This document shows, in pieces, positions 11,561-22,205 of a DNA stretch of 64,000 bases. Under the pieces are notes generated by a model. The model was not told the DNA's origin. It worked only from the letters and a program-made list of their open reading frames with translations, and did no database searches. The DNA is from Daucus carota subsp. sativus. Its lineage: Eukaryota > Streptophyta > Magnoliopsida > Apiales > Apiaceae. The first letter of the stretch is position 1; each line of letters starts with the position of its first letter. The position numbers and the translations under genes were made by a program. Where the stretch lies: the NCBI RefSeq assembly GCF_001625215.2, contig NC_030388.2, forward strand, positions 27,144,558-27,208,557, read 5' to 3'.

Positions 11561-11948
11561 ATGTCCACTTGACTCAACGGAGTGAACGAGCAGGGCGGGT
11601 AAGGCAATCAAGACTAACGTCTAGCACACTATTATTTCAGGGACGCCAAAATATATGGAATATATAATGATAATCTATATATTTATATATTTACATTTAT
11701 ATAAATTGATTGTGTTAAGATGAATGTCATTGTATATTGCTTTGAATGTTTGTAAAAAATTTCATTTACGATCTTGTAAAATAGGGACATCATCTTTAAA
11801 AATCGTCTAAGACAATTTATTGTTATCCATCCTTAAAATCATCTATGAAATTGTAATTCATGAAACTCTTTTTAAAAATTAATGAAATTATAATCAATTT
11901 TTATATGTCTAAAGTTATATAACTACTGTATCACAACAGCAAGCACTA
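11522..11948. other. Intergenic DNA, no gene seen
   Basis: Spacer between the damaged EDGP-like copy and a MITE. AT-rich, with no motifs recognised. Confidence 0.4.
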
Positions 11949-12178
11949 AAGGGGCGTTTGTTTGATGGTTAATGAGGCCGGTTAACGGGAATCAGAACCT
12001 AATACCCATACATTGTGTTTGGATTAGTAAAATTTTTGCTTGAGAACCTCATTCCCTTTTGAAGGGTAAATCAATACCTCCACACCCCTTAGGTTACCAT
12101 TTCCCATACCCTCCATTCCCATACCCCATTCCCATTCCTCATTCCTATTCCCACCAATCATCCAAACACCCCCTAAAT
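11949..12178. mobile_element. Tourist/Harbinger-like MITE
   Basis: The left end aggggcgtttgtttgat and the right end atccaaacacccccta are inverted, with taa on both sides, consistent with a TAA target duplication of PIF/Harbinger MITEs. The interior is rich in ccattcc/ggaatg tracts. The ORF reading through it is not a gene. Confidence 0.55.
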
Positions 12179-12244
12179 CGTTTGAAAATCTGAATTTCAG
12201 TTGAAATTCTAAATGTAAACGCTTTTCGTTTGACCGTAAAGCTA

Positions 12245-12600
12245 TTAAGACGCTGTTGGCTGGTAGGGGTGCTTCTTCCATGGCCGCTCGTGCACCTGAA
12301 ACTGGAGAAAAAGTGGTTGAGGTGAGCTCTCGTGCTCTGGAGGTGCATGAGGTGCCTGATTTGTCCGGGATCAGTGTGGAAGGTACTGAAGTTGTTGTGA
12401 AAGAACGTGACAGAAAGCATCACAAGAAAGATGGTGAGGCTCATTCTCGCCATATATCACTCTAGCAAGAAGCTGAGGGAGTCCACTGTTCCTCCTGCTC
12501 ATGGTGTTTCGACTGCTGCTGGGACCTCGAAGAAGTCAGAGTTTTTACGCCTTAAGGCTCAGCTGGATCAGGCTCGTCTGCAGTCAAGTATCCTAGCAGG
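12245..12600 (+). pseudogene. Unrecognised coding relic, charged, in two frames
   Basis: Two overlapping plus-strand frames look like one former reading frame: residues through HHKKDGEAHSRH up to about 12455, then SSKKLRESTVPPAHG to AQLDQARLQS up to about 12590. A small frame change lies near 12455. The composition (many Lys, Glu and Arg, a likely coiled coil at the end) is unlike the random ORFs around it. It could be a fragment of a retrotransposon gag-like or plant transposon-associated protein, but I do not recognise the family. There is no start context or downstream continuation. Confidence 0.35.
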
Positions 12601-12899
12601 CTGTTGTCATTTTCTTGCATTTTTCTTTTATCTGTACTGACAAAAGATAATTTTATGTACCTATAAGAAAATTACACATGATTATTTGATTTATAGACCA
12701 TAGTAAGATACTTATACCTTCCATTTTTTAACAATGTTTTTACCACTTTGACACGTGTTTTAAAATACACTTTCTTTTATAAGTTTTTGACTTGTTTTTG
12801 GAATTTTCCTTTTCTAAATAAAATTTTGAACATTAAATATTTATTCAAAAATTAAATATAAAAATGTTAAGATTAGAAACTAGTATCCAAGTAAATAAT

Positions 12900-13137
12900 A
12901 ACGAAAAACTCTCTCTGTTTTTTATTATTTGACGTTTTGACTTTTGGCACACATTCTCAGGTGAGTTGACCGGATAGTAAAAATTATTATTTTTGATTAA
13001 TTTTTTATGAATTAAAATTTTGATTATATATTTTTATTCAAAAAAAAAATTTAAAAAATAATATTTTAACTACTCGGTCAAAAGAACTTAAAAGTATGTG
13101 CGCAAAGTCAAATCATCAAATATTAAAAAACAGAATA
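12900..13137. mobile_element. Decayed Stowaway-like MITE
   Basis: The ends ctctctctgttttttatt and aatattaaaaaacagaata are inverted remnants of the ctccctccgtt... Stowaway terminus, and the interior ttgacttttggcacacattc recurs in the better preserved copy at 27268-27498. Confidence 0.5.
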
Positions 13138-13372
13138 CTAGCTAAGACTAATTATTTAATATTTGCATGAAAAACAAATTCGAGGCATAATTAATGACGA
13201 AAATCTTAGTCAAAATAAAGACAAGCATCTACTCATAAAATCGATCAGCCGTTCATTCGTCGAAGAAAAAGATAAAATAAAGATCTTTCTTATAGAAAAA
13301 TCGGGAACGTGACATGTCACATGGACATGTTCTAGCTAGTCTGGAACATCTCACGACTTACTAACTCTCAAC

Positions 13373-14638
13373 TCATGCTTTTGCTGCAAATTTGAAGTTG
13401 GCACATATTTGTTTCCGGTACACAAGCGGGCTGAATCCCAGCTGCGAAGCCTTCAAATCAATCTCCAGTAGATTCTCCTCAACTTGATGCCCTCCGATCA
13501 CTATCGAAGTTCTCGAATCCACTCCTCCATCCACGAACCCTAAACACGACACATCCTTGCTCACTTGAACCATCGAGTTCGCGCCATAAATCCTCCAGTA
13601 AACATCCTTGCTCTGCAGAACTAGATCAATGGTCGGCACGGCTGGACCCGAGTACGCGGTGCCAATTTTCTTCGAGTCGAAACAAGCCCCGAATGGCGCC
13701 ACAGACCGAACTCTCGGCACATTCAATTCTTTCACGAATGCGTGCTCCACGGCTTTGTAGATTGAAGCTTCGAGCACTGTGTACTTGTCCACAGTGCTGA
13801 TCTTGGTCCCGCCGTGGCCAGTGTCGTTTTTGATCGACAGCAATGCTGGATTTACATGTACGGCCTTTCCGTTGATATGGATTGCGGTGACTCCGATGAA
13901 GTACTCGGCGGAAGGTTCTTTTGTGGAGGACAGGCTTACTGGGTTGGTGAGAAGTGGGGTGTGAGTAAGAGGCGCGGTTGAAGAATCAAACTCGCCGAAA
14001 AATATGCTGCCTTTGGATGGAGTCGAACTCAAGCACACGCCGAACTTTCGTCTCAAGCCGAATGCGGAAAAGAATTGTGAAGGCATTGAGATCTTTGCCC
14101 TTCCGAGGCCTGTCATGCCAGTGACGCCGCTTGCGAGCTTGTCTAACAGTATTGTTGAACCGCAAACAAAGAGGAAGTTGGGGACAGTGACGGATCCAGC
14201 TCCAGATTGAACCTCGATAGCATCGGACCCTAGGGACCCGCTTGTTTGTATGGGAGCGATGGTGTTTTCGGGGAATAAGGCGCATGTGTTATTGGTGCAA
14301 CCAGGTTTCGCTGCGGAGTAGCACTCGGTGGTGCAAGCAATGGACTTGGAGAGTTTGCATGGGGCCGAGTTGCAAAGGGCGGGTTTATAGGATGAGGTGG
14401 TGAAGTCTTTCTCGCAATTGACCCAGAGGAACTCAGCGCCGAGATCAACTGCTAGTTTAACAGGCACAAGTGGTGTTCTTTGTTTGATTTCTGTGATGTA
14501 TTGGTGAGTTGATAAATCCTTATAGACGGGGAGAATGAGGCCTTTAGGGCGAGTTGAAGTTTTGGCTGTTGATGAAGAGATGAAGTGGATGGTACAAATG
14601 AGAAAGAAGTGAATGAAGTTTTTTAAAGGAGAAGCCAT
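13373..14638 (-). CDS. EDGP-like secreted glycosyl-hydrolase inhibitor-type protein (421 aa)
   Basis: Intact member of the EDGP / basic 7S globulin / xyloglucanase-inhibitor family, expected in the apoplast, where relatives bind and inhibit microbial cell-wall hydrolases. I chose the Met at 14638 (MASPLKN), because it begins a classic signal peptide and aligns with the sister gene; the frame is open 30 codons further upstream, but those residues are not signal-like. Single exon, usual family length. All 12 conserved Cys are present, from WVNC near residue 68 to QICANF near the C-terminus. The first catalytic motif reads DLG rather than DTG, and the second is replaced by GGTKIST, so it should lack protease activity. 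Potential N-glycosylation sites include NNT in the CTNNTC loop and NDT. A TATAAATA lies about 55 bp upstream. The specific target enzyme cannot be inferred. Confidence 0.92.
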   Translation of the reverse strand: MASPLKNFIHFFLICTIHFISSSTAKTSTRPKGLILPVYKDLSTHQYITEIKQRTPLVPVKLAVDLGAEFLWVNCEKDFTTSSYKPALCNSAPCKLSKSIACTTECYSAAKPGCTNNTCALFPENTIAPIQTSGSLGSDAIEVQSGAGSVTVPNFLFVCGSTILLDKLASGVTGMTGLGRAKISMPSQFFSAFGLRRKFGVCLSSTPSKGSIFFGEFDSSTAPLTHTPLLTNPVSLSSTKEPSAEYFIGVTAIHINGKAVHVNPALLSIKNDTGHGGTKISTVDKYTVLEASIYKAVEHAFVKELNVPRVRSVAPFGACFDSKKIGTAYSGPAVPTIDLVLQSKDVYWRIYGANSMVQVSKDVSCLGFVDGGVDSRTSIVIGGHQVEENLLEIDLKASQLGFSPLVYRKQICANFKFAAKA

Positions 14639-14691
14639 TGTCTGCGGAAGTGCTAGAGCTAGAGTGATATCTAAAGGTGCCGAAGCTCTGT

Positions 14692-14699
14692 TATTTATA
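14692..14699 (-). promoter_or_regulatory. TATA box of the EDGP-like gene at 13.4 kb
   Basis: TATAAATA on the minus strand, 54-61 bp before the chosen ATG at 14638. The duplicated sister promoter at about 11272-11281 has lost this motif. Confidence 0.6.
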
Positions 14700-15020
14700 C
14701 TATACAATCCGCGTTTGAAATAGGTCAAGAAAGGCTCCCGAGCTAAAACTTAAAAGTAATGAGTTATTTAATTGAAATTCTTTATCGATATGCAAATGTA
14801 GAAGCTGCATGTGTAAATTCATAATTTCGTGTTGCTTTCCCATCGATAATTGCGTTATGGTCGTGTACTTTTACAGAGAGGCAAATGCAACTTGCAAAGA
14901 CTCCTGACAGAGAGCACAGCTGATAAAATTCTTGTTTTCCGCACCAGACCAACTAGTTTCTTGTCATTTTCTTGCATGAATTTTGGCAAAACATTTAAAA
15001 TGTCCACTTGACTCAACGGA

Positions 15021-15485
15021 AACTCAGAGTTTCAACTTTTAATATGTTTTGGTCCACACTGTATGTAAAATTAAGAGAAGTACTCAGTTTCTGGATAAGT
15101 TTCGTTCAAAAGAGTTAACTACGCTTGGGCACTCGAGATTTACACTTTCTATATCTGGTGTGCCTGTAGTCTTGATTGTGTATTTAAATGTTTACAATTT
15201 CGTGCAATCCGTGTACTATAATTACTTTCTCAAAACTCCTTGAGTTGCAATTATTCTTTTACTATATTTTTCATGTTTAACAAGTGCTTTAGAGGAGCAA
15301 GAGTTCGCCACCCGGATCGTGTTGGAATCATCTCGAATGAGACTAAATCATCTCAAGTTAGATCAGAAGAATTTGATGATCTTTAAATCTCTTTCTCCTA
15401 ATTAAAATTTGAATATAAATTTTTATTTATAATTGTAATATAAAAATTACAAAAATAAACGGCTAATCTAATTTAAGTTACGTGT
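15021..15485. other. Intergenic DNA, no gene seen
   Basis: Non-coding spacer before a Mutator-like element. A 64-codon ORF at 15049-15243 has no recognisable features. Confidence 0.4.
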
Positions 15486-15495
15486 TAAAATTAAC

Positions 15496-16656
15496 GGGTT
15501 AATTATCAAACTCATCACTGAAGTGGAAAAATGGTATCAACTTCATCACTGATCTCCACGGGGTCTCAAGTTGCTCACTAAACTCGCTTAATGGTATCAA
15601 ACTCATCACTGTCGTTAAAAAAAGTAACAGAGGTTAGACGGAGTGACAGATTGGCGGTTCACGTGGCACATTAATAAAAAGACTGAAGAAAAACAAATGA
15701 AAGAAAATTAAAAAAAAAGTAGAAAATAGAAATGCCACATAATTTGAAGTTTGTATGAAAATAAAGTATGCAAACTTTTTATTAAATTGATTTTAGGATA
15801 TAATTATCTAAATAAATGTATGGAACTAAATTTTAATATATAATTAACTAAACAATTAATATTAACTTTTATGTTTTTTATTAGATTATAATTATTTTTG
15901 AATAATATTGAAATGTTTTCTCTTTTAATAAATTTTATTTATGTGAATATTATTGTTGGCAAAAAAATATTTTTAAACATTATGTGTCGTTTTTAAAGAT
16001 TTGGACAATGTGTGTTGCTTCATATATTAAATTTACATATATTTATTTTCATGTTTTTGTTTGGTACAAGAAACACAAAAAGAAATAGAAGTGTTAAAAA
16101 TCGAAATGAATTTCTTTATGTTCTATCTCTAGATTTTTCTTAAAATTTTAAAAAAGTTGGTGATATAAAAAAAATTTGAAAATATTTTTTTGCCAACAAT
16201 AATATTCACATAAGTAAAATTTATTAAAAGAGAAAACATTTCAATATTATTCAAAAATAATTATAATCTAATAAAAAACATAAAAGTTAATCTTAATTGT
16301 TTAGTTAATTATATATTAAAATTTAGTTCGATACATTTATTTAGATAATTATATCCTAAAATCAATTTAATAAAAAGTTTGCATGCTTTATTTCCATATA
16401 AACTTCAAATTATGTGGCATTTCTATTTTCTACTTTTTTTTATTTTCTTTCATTTGTTTTTCTTCGGTCTTTTTTATTAATGTGACACATCAACCGCCAA
16501 TCTGTCACTCCGTCTAACCTCCGTTACTTTTTTTTAACGGCAGTGATGAGTTTGATACCATTAAGTGAGTATAGTGAGCAACTTGAGACCCCGTGGAGAT
16601 CAGTGATGAAGTTGATACCGTTTGTCCACTTCAGTGATGAGTTTGATAATTAACCC
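15496..16656. mobile_element. Mutator-like foldback element (1161 bp), 10-bp TSD
   Basis: Nearly symmetrical inverted repeats of more than 450 bp on each side: gggttaattatcaaactcatc at the left and gatgagtttgataattaaccc at the right. Identical 10-bp direct repeats taaaattaac flank it at 15486-15495 and 16657-16666. No transposase is encoded. The transcript of such a structure would form a long hairpin. Confidence 0.85.
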
Positions 16657-16666
16657 TAAAATTAAC

Positions 16667-17149
16667 CATCTCATCTAATTTGATATGAAGAAAATAATTG
16701 ATAGTGGAATCGTTTTCGAGTCTTCTACTTTATCCAAATTTAGACATGCGTATTTTCAACCAAACTTTATGCTATATTTGAATTCAAACCGGAAAATGTT
16801 TGTTGGCCTAATAAATCAGAAACTGACTCAAAATTAAAAATAAGCTTGAAACTGACTTAAACACAGTAGTTAATTTGAGGAATTTTTTTAGTGATTTCAA
16901 TTTTTAAATCATTTTTCTGATACAAATTATTCATAACTTATAAGTTATGCATAAATTATTATTTTTATTATTATATTCTAAATAACTTGTAAGTTATTAA
17001 CTAACCAAAAGCATGCAAACAGATATTTTAAACTTATAATTTATCGCATTAAATGATTTTTAATTATAAATTATATTTTTAAATTCAATTAAACGGACCC
17101 TAATCTCGTTACTTGCGTTTTTGTCGTCACACTTGAAGACTGCTCCGCC
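16667..17149. other. Intergenic DNA, no gene seen
   Basis: AT-rich spacer with no recognisable coding or repeat structure. Confidence 0.4.
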
Positions 17150-17152
17150 AGA

Positions 17153-17516
17153 GCATCTTCAATAATCTCCTAGTTGGCTGCTATATATAATATAAAATAT
17201 TAAGATCTTAGTAAGTTAATATAAAATCAGGAGTGTTAACTCTAACAATGCTATCTATATTTGCTCTTAACTTGTATTTTATTCATATTCTGAATTCAAA
17301 CATTTGTCATGTAGTGAGAGTCTAATGTAAGAATTGGAGGAAATGATTATTTTATTAAGTTAAGAGCCTACTAGTAGCTCTTAAATTAGAGAAGAGAGAA
17401 GAGACTCTTAAGATTTTTAAGAGCCATTAAGAGTCTCTTGGAGCTCTTTTTTTCCTTATCCTTCTTACATTTTGATTTAAGAGCTAGTTTAGGAGCCTCC
17501 TGAACATGCTCTTTAA
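17153..17516. mobile_element. MITE of the gagcatctccaa family
   Basis: Left end agagcatcttcaataatctc, right end gcctcctgaacatgctct, inverted and about 360 bp apart. Same family as the elements at 24361-25487. Confidence 0.5.
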
Positions 17517-17622
17517 CTCCCCATTTTCATGTCAATGCACCGCCCATTAATCAGTGGTGACGAACAGCCTGATCCAAATCGGCCGAGCCGGGTTGGTGCC
17601 TCTGAATTCATCCGGTCTAATT

Positions 17623-17887
17623 TAGGGATGACAAAATTTTCTGAACCGACGCATATTCGACCGAACCGATCCGAATTGTTTTTCCAAACCCGATTCTTAT
17701 GGTTTGGTTTCGGGTTTGGTTTTTATTTTTAAAAACCGATTGAATTTGGTACGAGTTTGGTTTTTAGACCAACCGAACCGAACCGAACCGAACCGATACC
17801 GACTCGAATATCCGAAATCCGATTCGAATCCGAACCAAACCGAAACCTGACCAAACCCGATATTATATATTTATCATGTACCATTAT

Positions 17888-17926
<39 letters not shown>

Positions 17927-18618
17927 TATATTTATATAAAAATAGTCATTATCACAAGATGAAAAAATGTGTGTACAAAAGAATAATTATATTGCGATCT
18001 TTTTTTTAAATGATTTTTCATCACGTATTCAAACAGTGAATATGATACAAATTTATTTATAAATACTAAATACTTATCTTTTTATAATAATATTTCTAAA
18101 AAGGAAGTATTATCAAAAATTTTGTTTAAATAAATAAATAAAATAAAATTCATACAATTTTATATTAGAATATAGTGCTTTATTTTCTTGTGTATAGCAA
18201 TTAACCTACTTTTATTTTTAATAAGCTGAATTAATAAAAGGATTTTTTTTGAAGAAATAATAAAAGGTTCTTAAAAAGCTGAATTAATAACACTTAACTA
18301 ATACTTAAAAAAATGAAGCTTCTTTTAAATTATGAATTATTGTAATTGCTAATTTAATCATGCATGTTTTGTAATAATGTGAGGTTATGTTAATTTTTGA
18401 ATAAAAGACTTGTTCATGAACCTATATTTTAAAAATATTTTTTCGTATTTTTTTATATAATTTTCGGTTTCGGTTAAAACCGAACCGAACCGAAAACCGG
18501 TGGTTTGGATTTGGTTTTTGAACTTCAGGTTTCGATTCGGTTCAATTATAAAAATTAGTATTCGATGTGGTTTCGTTTTTCGTTAAAATCAAATCATACC
18601 GACCGATTGTCATCCCTG
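17623..18618. mobile_element. hAT-like non-autonomous element (996 bp)
   Basis: Termini tagggatgacaa and ttgtcatccctg are inverted. The flanking 8-mers gtctaatt (17615-17622) and ctctaatc (18619-18626) share six positions, a decayed 8-bp hAT target duplication. Subterminal regions are rich in accgaacc/ggttcgg words. A (TA)n tract lies at about 17890-17921. Confidence 0.7.
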
Positions 18619-18626
18619 CTCTAATC

Positions 18627-20093
18627 CTGTTTATTTAAATAATTTGGTCCAGTCTCAGGCCAGGTCTCAGTCTCAGCCGGCGGACTCGTGTGTTGATGAA
18701 TTTGGTTGAATTTTTCTAATTTAATTTTGATAATATTGTACTTCAGTTTAGTTTAATCAATTTTTTTATTTTCTAAATAAAAGAGGACATTGTCTCTTAT
18801 AAATTTTATTAATAAAAAAAAATATTTTACAAATAATTTGAGAGGAAGGTTTTCTAAAAAATGAACAAACTGCACCGATATAATAAAAAATAAAAATCAA
18901 ATAAGTGTTAAAATTATAAAAATTAGTTAATCTAGTTCATTGTTCATAGATGATTCTGGCGAAGTATCCATTGTCATGGATCATGAGATCTCACTGATTA
19001 CACATTATTTATTATCATATTAAACTGATATATTCTATTCATAAAAATCTAAATATTAATAACATTCTATTTTTAAATTATAACCAATCAATATTTTGAA
19101 GCACAATGTCGTATAAGTTGGGCAAATTTTACATAATGTCTTACAGATTTAATTTAGCTAACGATTATAGCCAACGTCATGGAAGATGCTTACATATAAT
19201 GTCTTACAGATTTAATTTAGCCAACGTCATTGGAGATGCTTGAATAGTGTGCTAAAAACAGACCCCGACGTAATCGCAGAAGTAAGAAAACTACCAATAC
19301 GCCTCAATGTAATTACAGAGGAGTACATCTTTTGCAATTCAATGTGAATTTTATCATATAATTTGTTTTCCTTTACTAAAAGTTTATAATATTCATCTCA
19401 ATTCTTCACCATTTCATCATAAATATTGACGAACTATGTTCCTCTTCGGATATTAATATATTAATGTAGTCATTCTTGGTGTTCAACAATAAATTAGTAT
19501 TTTGATCGTATATATTTTCATGTTATTACGTTGGAGTAAGGCCTTTGGTTCCACCGTCAATAAAATTGCAAAATTTATATTTACCAATCCTTAAATTCAC
19601 TTATGAAATATTAATTCATGAAATTCTTTTTAATAATTAATGAAATAATAATCATTTTTTAAGCTTACATATATGCGTAAAAATATATGACCATGTCACA
19701 AGTGGCACTAGATTTTTTTATACAATTACTTTAATGGTGTGTATGTTTGGTAATTTGAAATTCTTTTGAAATTTATAATTAAATATTAAATATTAATATA
19801 AAACTGAGAAACTTTGTCATAGGTGTTATTTGAAATTCAGAATTTGAATAAAACCTCCCTATCGAACATAAACCTAATTAAATACTTCTAGCTAGCAAGG
19901 CAATGACACAATGAACATCTCACAACATGCACAATGAACATCTGATCCGAATTAAAAATCACATACACATCTGATCAGGTAAAAAAGCCACTTATTTCAT
20001 GGGAATCAAAGTTATTTAAACAAATGCAGAAAACAACTTTATCATCTCATTGCGGACGAGTCCAAACAGCTCTCGCGTTGAGAAACACAAATC
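18627..20093. other. Intergenic DNA, with a short direct repeat
   Basis: No gene seen. A direct repeat of about 45 bp, tataatgtcttacagattta..., occurs near 19134 and again near 19195. The rest is AT-rich without motifs. Confidence 0.4.
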
Positions 20094-21368
20094 TCAAGCA
20101 CTAGCAGTAACCACAAAATTGTAGTTAGCACAGATCTGTTTACGAAACAAGAGCGGGCTAAACCCTAATGTAGACGAAGCCACATCAAACTCCAACAAGT
20201 TCTCCTCCACTTGGCGCCCTCCGATCACAATAGAAGTTCTAGAGTTCTTTCCTCCATCAACAAACCCTAAACACATCACATCATTGCTAACACTCACCAT
20301 CGAGTTTCCACCAAATATTCTCCAGTACACATCCTTGTTCTGCATCACCAGATCAATCTTAGGCACGTCAGGACCCGTGTATAAGGTTCCAATGTCCTTG
20401 GACCTGAAACATGTTCCGAATGGTGCCACGGAGGCAACTGTTGACACGTTCAGTTCTTTGACGAATGCATTCACTACGGCCTTGTAGATTGATCTTTCTA
20501 AGACGGTGTAGGGCTGCACGGTGCTGATCTTGGTCCCACCATAACCGTCAGTCGCATTGATTTCCAGCAGACTTGCCTTGATTTTGATAGGCTTTTCGTT
20601 GATGTTGATGGATTTGACTCCAATGAAGTAGTCTGACGAGGCTTCGCCTTCGGTTGAAATGCCTGCAGTACTGACCGGATTGACAAGAATTGGAGTTTTA
20701 GTAAGAGGTGATGTTGAAGTATCAAACGATCCGAAAAATATAGCTCCGTTCGATGAAGTTGAGCTCAAGCAGACTCCGAATTTATTTTTCAAGGTAAATG
20801 CAGATACAAACTGTGGCGGAAGCGATACTTTCGTCGCTCCAAGTCCTGCCATTCCGGTTACGCCACTCGAAAGCTTGTTTAGCATATCCGTTGAGCCGCA
20901 AACGAATAGAAACTGAGAAACGGAAACACTCGCACCATTGGCGGATGGGACGGCGACAACATCGGAGCCGAGGGCCCCGCTCGTGCCGCTAGAAGTGATG
21001 GTGTTTTCGGGGAAGAGAGTGCACGTGTTGTTCGTGCAGCCCGGCTTAGCCGGGGAGTAACACTCCGTCATGCAGCTGGTGGACTTGGCGAGTGAGCATT
21101 GGGCCGAGTTGCAACGAGCGGGCTTGTAGGATGAGGTGGTGTAGCTCTTATCACAGTCAACCCAGAGAAACGGAGCACCGAGGTCAACGGTTAGTTTGAC
21201 TGGAACAAGAGGTGTTCTTTGCTGGATCTGTGTGGTGTACTGGAGAGTTGATCGATCAGTGGTGACCGGAAGGAGGAGTCCCGTGGGCCGAATAGGTGTC
21301 TGGGCTGATGATATGAAGACGAGGGAGTAAAGCACTGCGAAGTGAATAAAAATCGAAGAAGTAGCCAT
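20094..21368 (-). CDS. EDGP-like secreted glycosyl-hydrolase inhibitor-type protein (424 aa)
   Basis: Third, more diverged member of the cluster. The signal peptide is about 22 residues (MATSSIFIH...SSAQ), followed directly by the mature start TPIRPTGLLLPVTTD, typical of EDGP-like proteins. Single exon of normal family length with all 12 conserved Cys. The first active-site motif is DLG in VDLGAPFLWVDC. The second is GYGGTKISTV, with no catalytic Asp, so the fold is kept but not protease chemistry. The YFIGVKSININ strand deleted in the 10.0-kb copy is present. Potential N-glycosylation sites are NNT, NAT and NVS. The last residues extend past CANYNF to VVTASA. A TATAAAAG lies about 46 bp before the start. 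Probably functional in the apoplast; the target enzyme is unknown. Confidence 0.93.
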   Translation of the reverse strand: MATSSIFIHFAVLYSLVFISSAQTPIRPTGLLLPVTTDRSTLQYTTQIQQRTPLVPVKLTVDLGAPFLWVDCDKSYTTSSYKPARCNSAQCSLAKSTSCMTECYSPAKPGCTNNTCTLFPENTITSSGTSGALGSDVVAVPSANGASVSVSQFLFVCGSTDMLNKLSSGVTGMAGLGATKVSLPPQFVSAFTLKNKFGVCLSSTSSNGAIFFGSFDTSTSPLTKTPILVNPVSTAGISTEGEASSDYFIGVKSININEKPIKIKASLLEINATDGYGGTKISTVQPYTVLERSIYKAVVNAFVKELNVSTVASVAPFGTCFRSKDIGTLYTGPDVPKIDLVMQNKDVYWRIFGGNSMVSVSNDVMCLGFVDGGKNSRTSIVIGGRQVEENLLEFDVASSTLGFSPLLFRKQICANYNFVVTASA

Positions 21369-21413
21369 TGTTTGAAGTGAGAGTGGTGTGTTTAAAGGTG
21401 GAGATGGTCACTC

Positions 21414-21421
21414 CTTTTATA
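21414..21421 (-). promoter_or_regulatory. TATA box of the EDGP-like gene at 20.1 kb
   Basis: TATAAAAG on the minus strand, 46-53 bp before the ATG at 21368. Confidence 0.6.
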
Positions 21422-21552
21422 GTAGTGTTCTTGCTTGAGGGCCTCATTTTATATTGAAAGTCACCGGTTTGTTGGCTAGGGCGGCTTGGGGAAGGATATT
21501 TACAGGTATGTTTTTATCCTATATATCTCCAAGGGGTGAATATATCTCCAAG

Positions 21553-22197
21553 GGGTGAGAAAAAATCGAATTGAAACCGAGAATGAAACCGGTGAAAATC
21601 GAACCATCTAAAACCGAATCGATTTGAAATCGAAAATTTAAAAACCGAACTGATTATAACGGTTGCGGTTCTGGTTTTAGGCCAAAACCGAACCGCAAAA
21701 ATCCGAATCAAACCGATTATTAAAATATTATATGTGTGTGTATTACACATAATTTATATAACTAGTTCTATATATATGTAATGAACAAAGTAAAATGGAG
21801 ATAAGGTTACTAGTGAGTGGGTTACCGTGGGTGTGGGTTAAAGTGTGTTGAGGTTAGTTTGTTAAAATTATTTTATCCGAACAAGTTTTTCCACCGAGCA
21901 CTTTCTTTTAGTATCACTGCAATTGAGTCGCTAATCTACTTCCATCATGATCCCACACAATATATAAGTTTCATTTGTAAATTAATCTTGTTTAAATTCG
22001 ATAATATAATAACGTGGTTCATTATTAAATTTGAAGTATATATTGCGGTTTTAAAACCGAAATCGAACCGCTTGAAACCGAACCAAGGTTTTCTGAAATC
22101 GAAACCGATCCGGCGATTCGGTTGCGGTTGTGATTTTCAATTTTAAAAACCGAAAACTTGCGGTTTCAGTTGCGATTTTACCCTAAAACCGCACCAC
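21553..22197. mobile_element. hAT-like element with accgaa-rich ends
   Basis: It begins with aggggtgagaaaaaatcgaa, a common plant hAT-type terminus, and ends in sequence rich in ggtttcggtt words. The right border is uncertain (about 22187-22205). The left end sits in a tandem repeat of atatctccaaggggtga. Confidence 0.45.
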
Positions 22198-22205
22198 GCT
22201 CTCTC

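Larger units (their letters stand above)
13138..15020 (-). repeat. Tandem duplication unit C (EDGP-like gene plus flanks)
   Basis: Sister of the unit at 9775-11560; homology covers the shared downstream block (actagctaagactaattattta onward), the whole gene and the upstream block ending around the gtccacttgactcaacgga sequence (about 15000; compare 11560). Confidence 0.8.

Noticed and set aside
14639..14728. Upstream start extending the EDGP-like protein by 30 residues
   Set aside because: The downstream Met starts a signal peptide and is shared with the sister copy; the extension overlaps the TATA box.
17529..17939. Two plus-strand ORFs rich in Arg-Pro-Asn
   Set aside because: They are translations of the accgaacc repeats in a hAT-like element.
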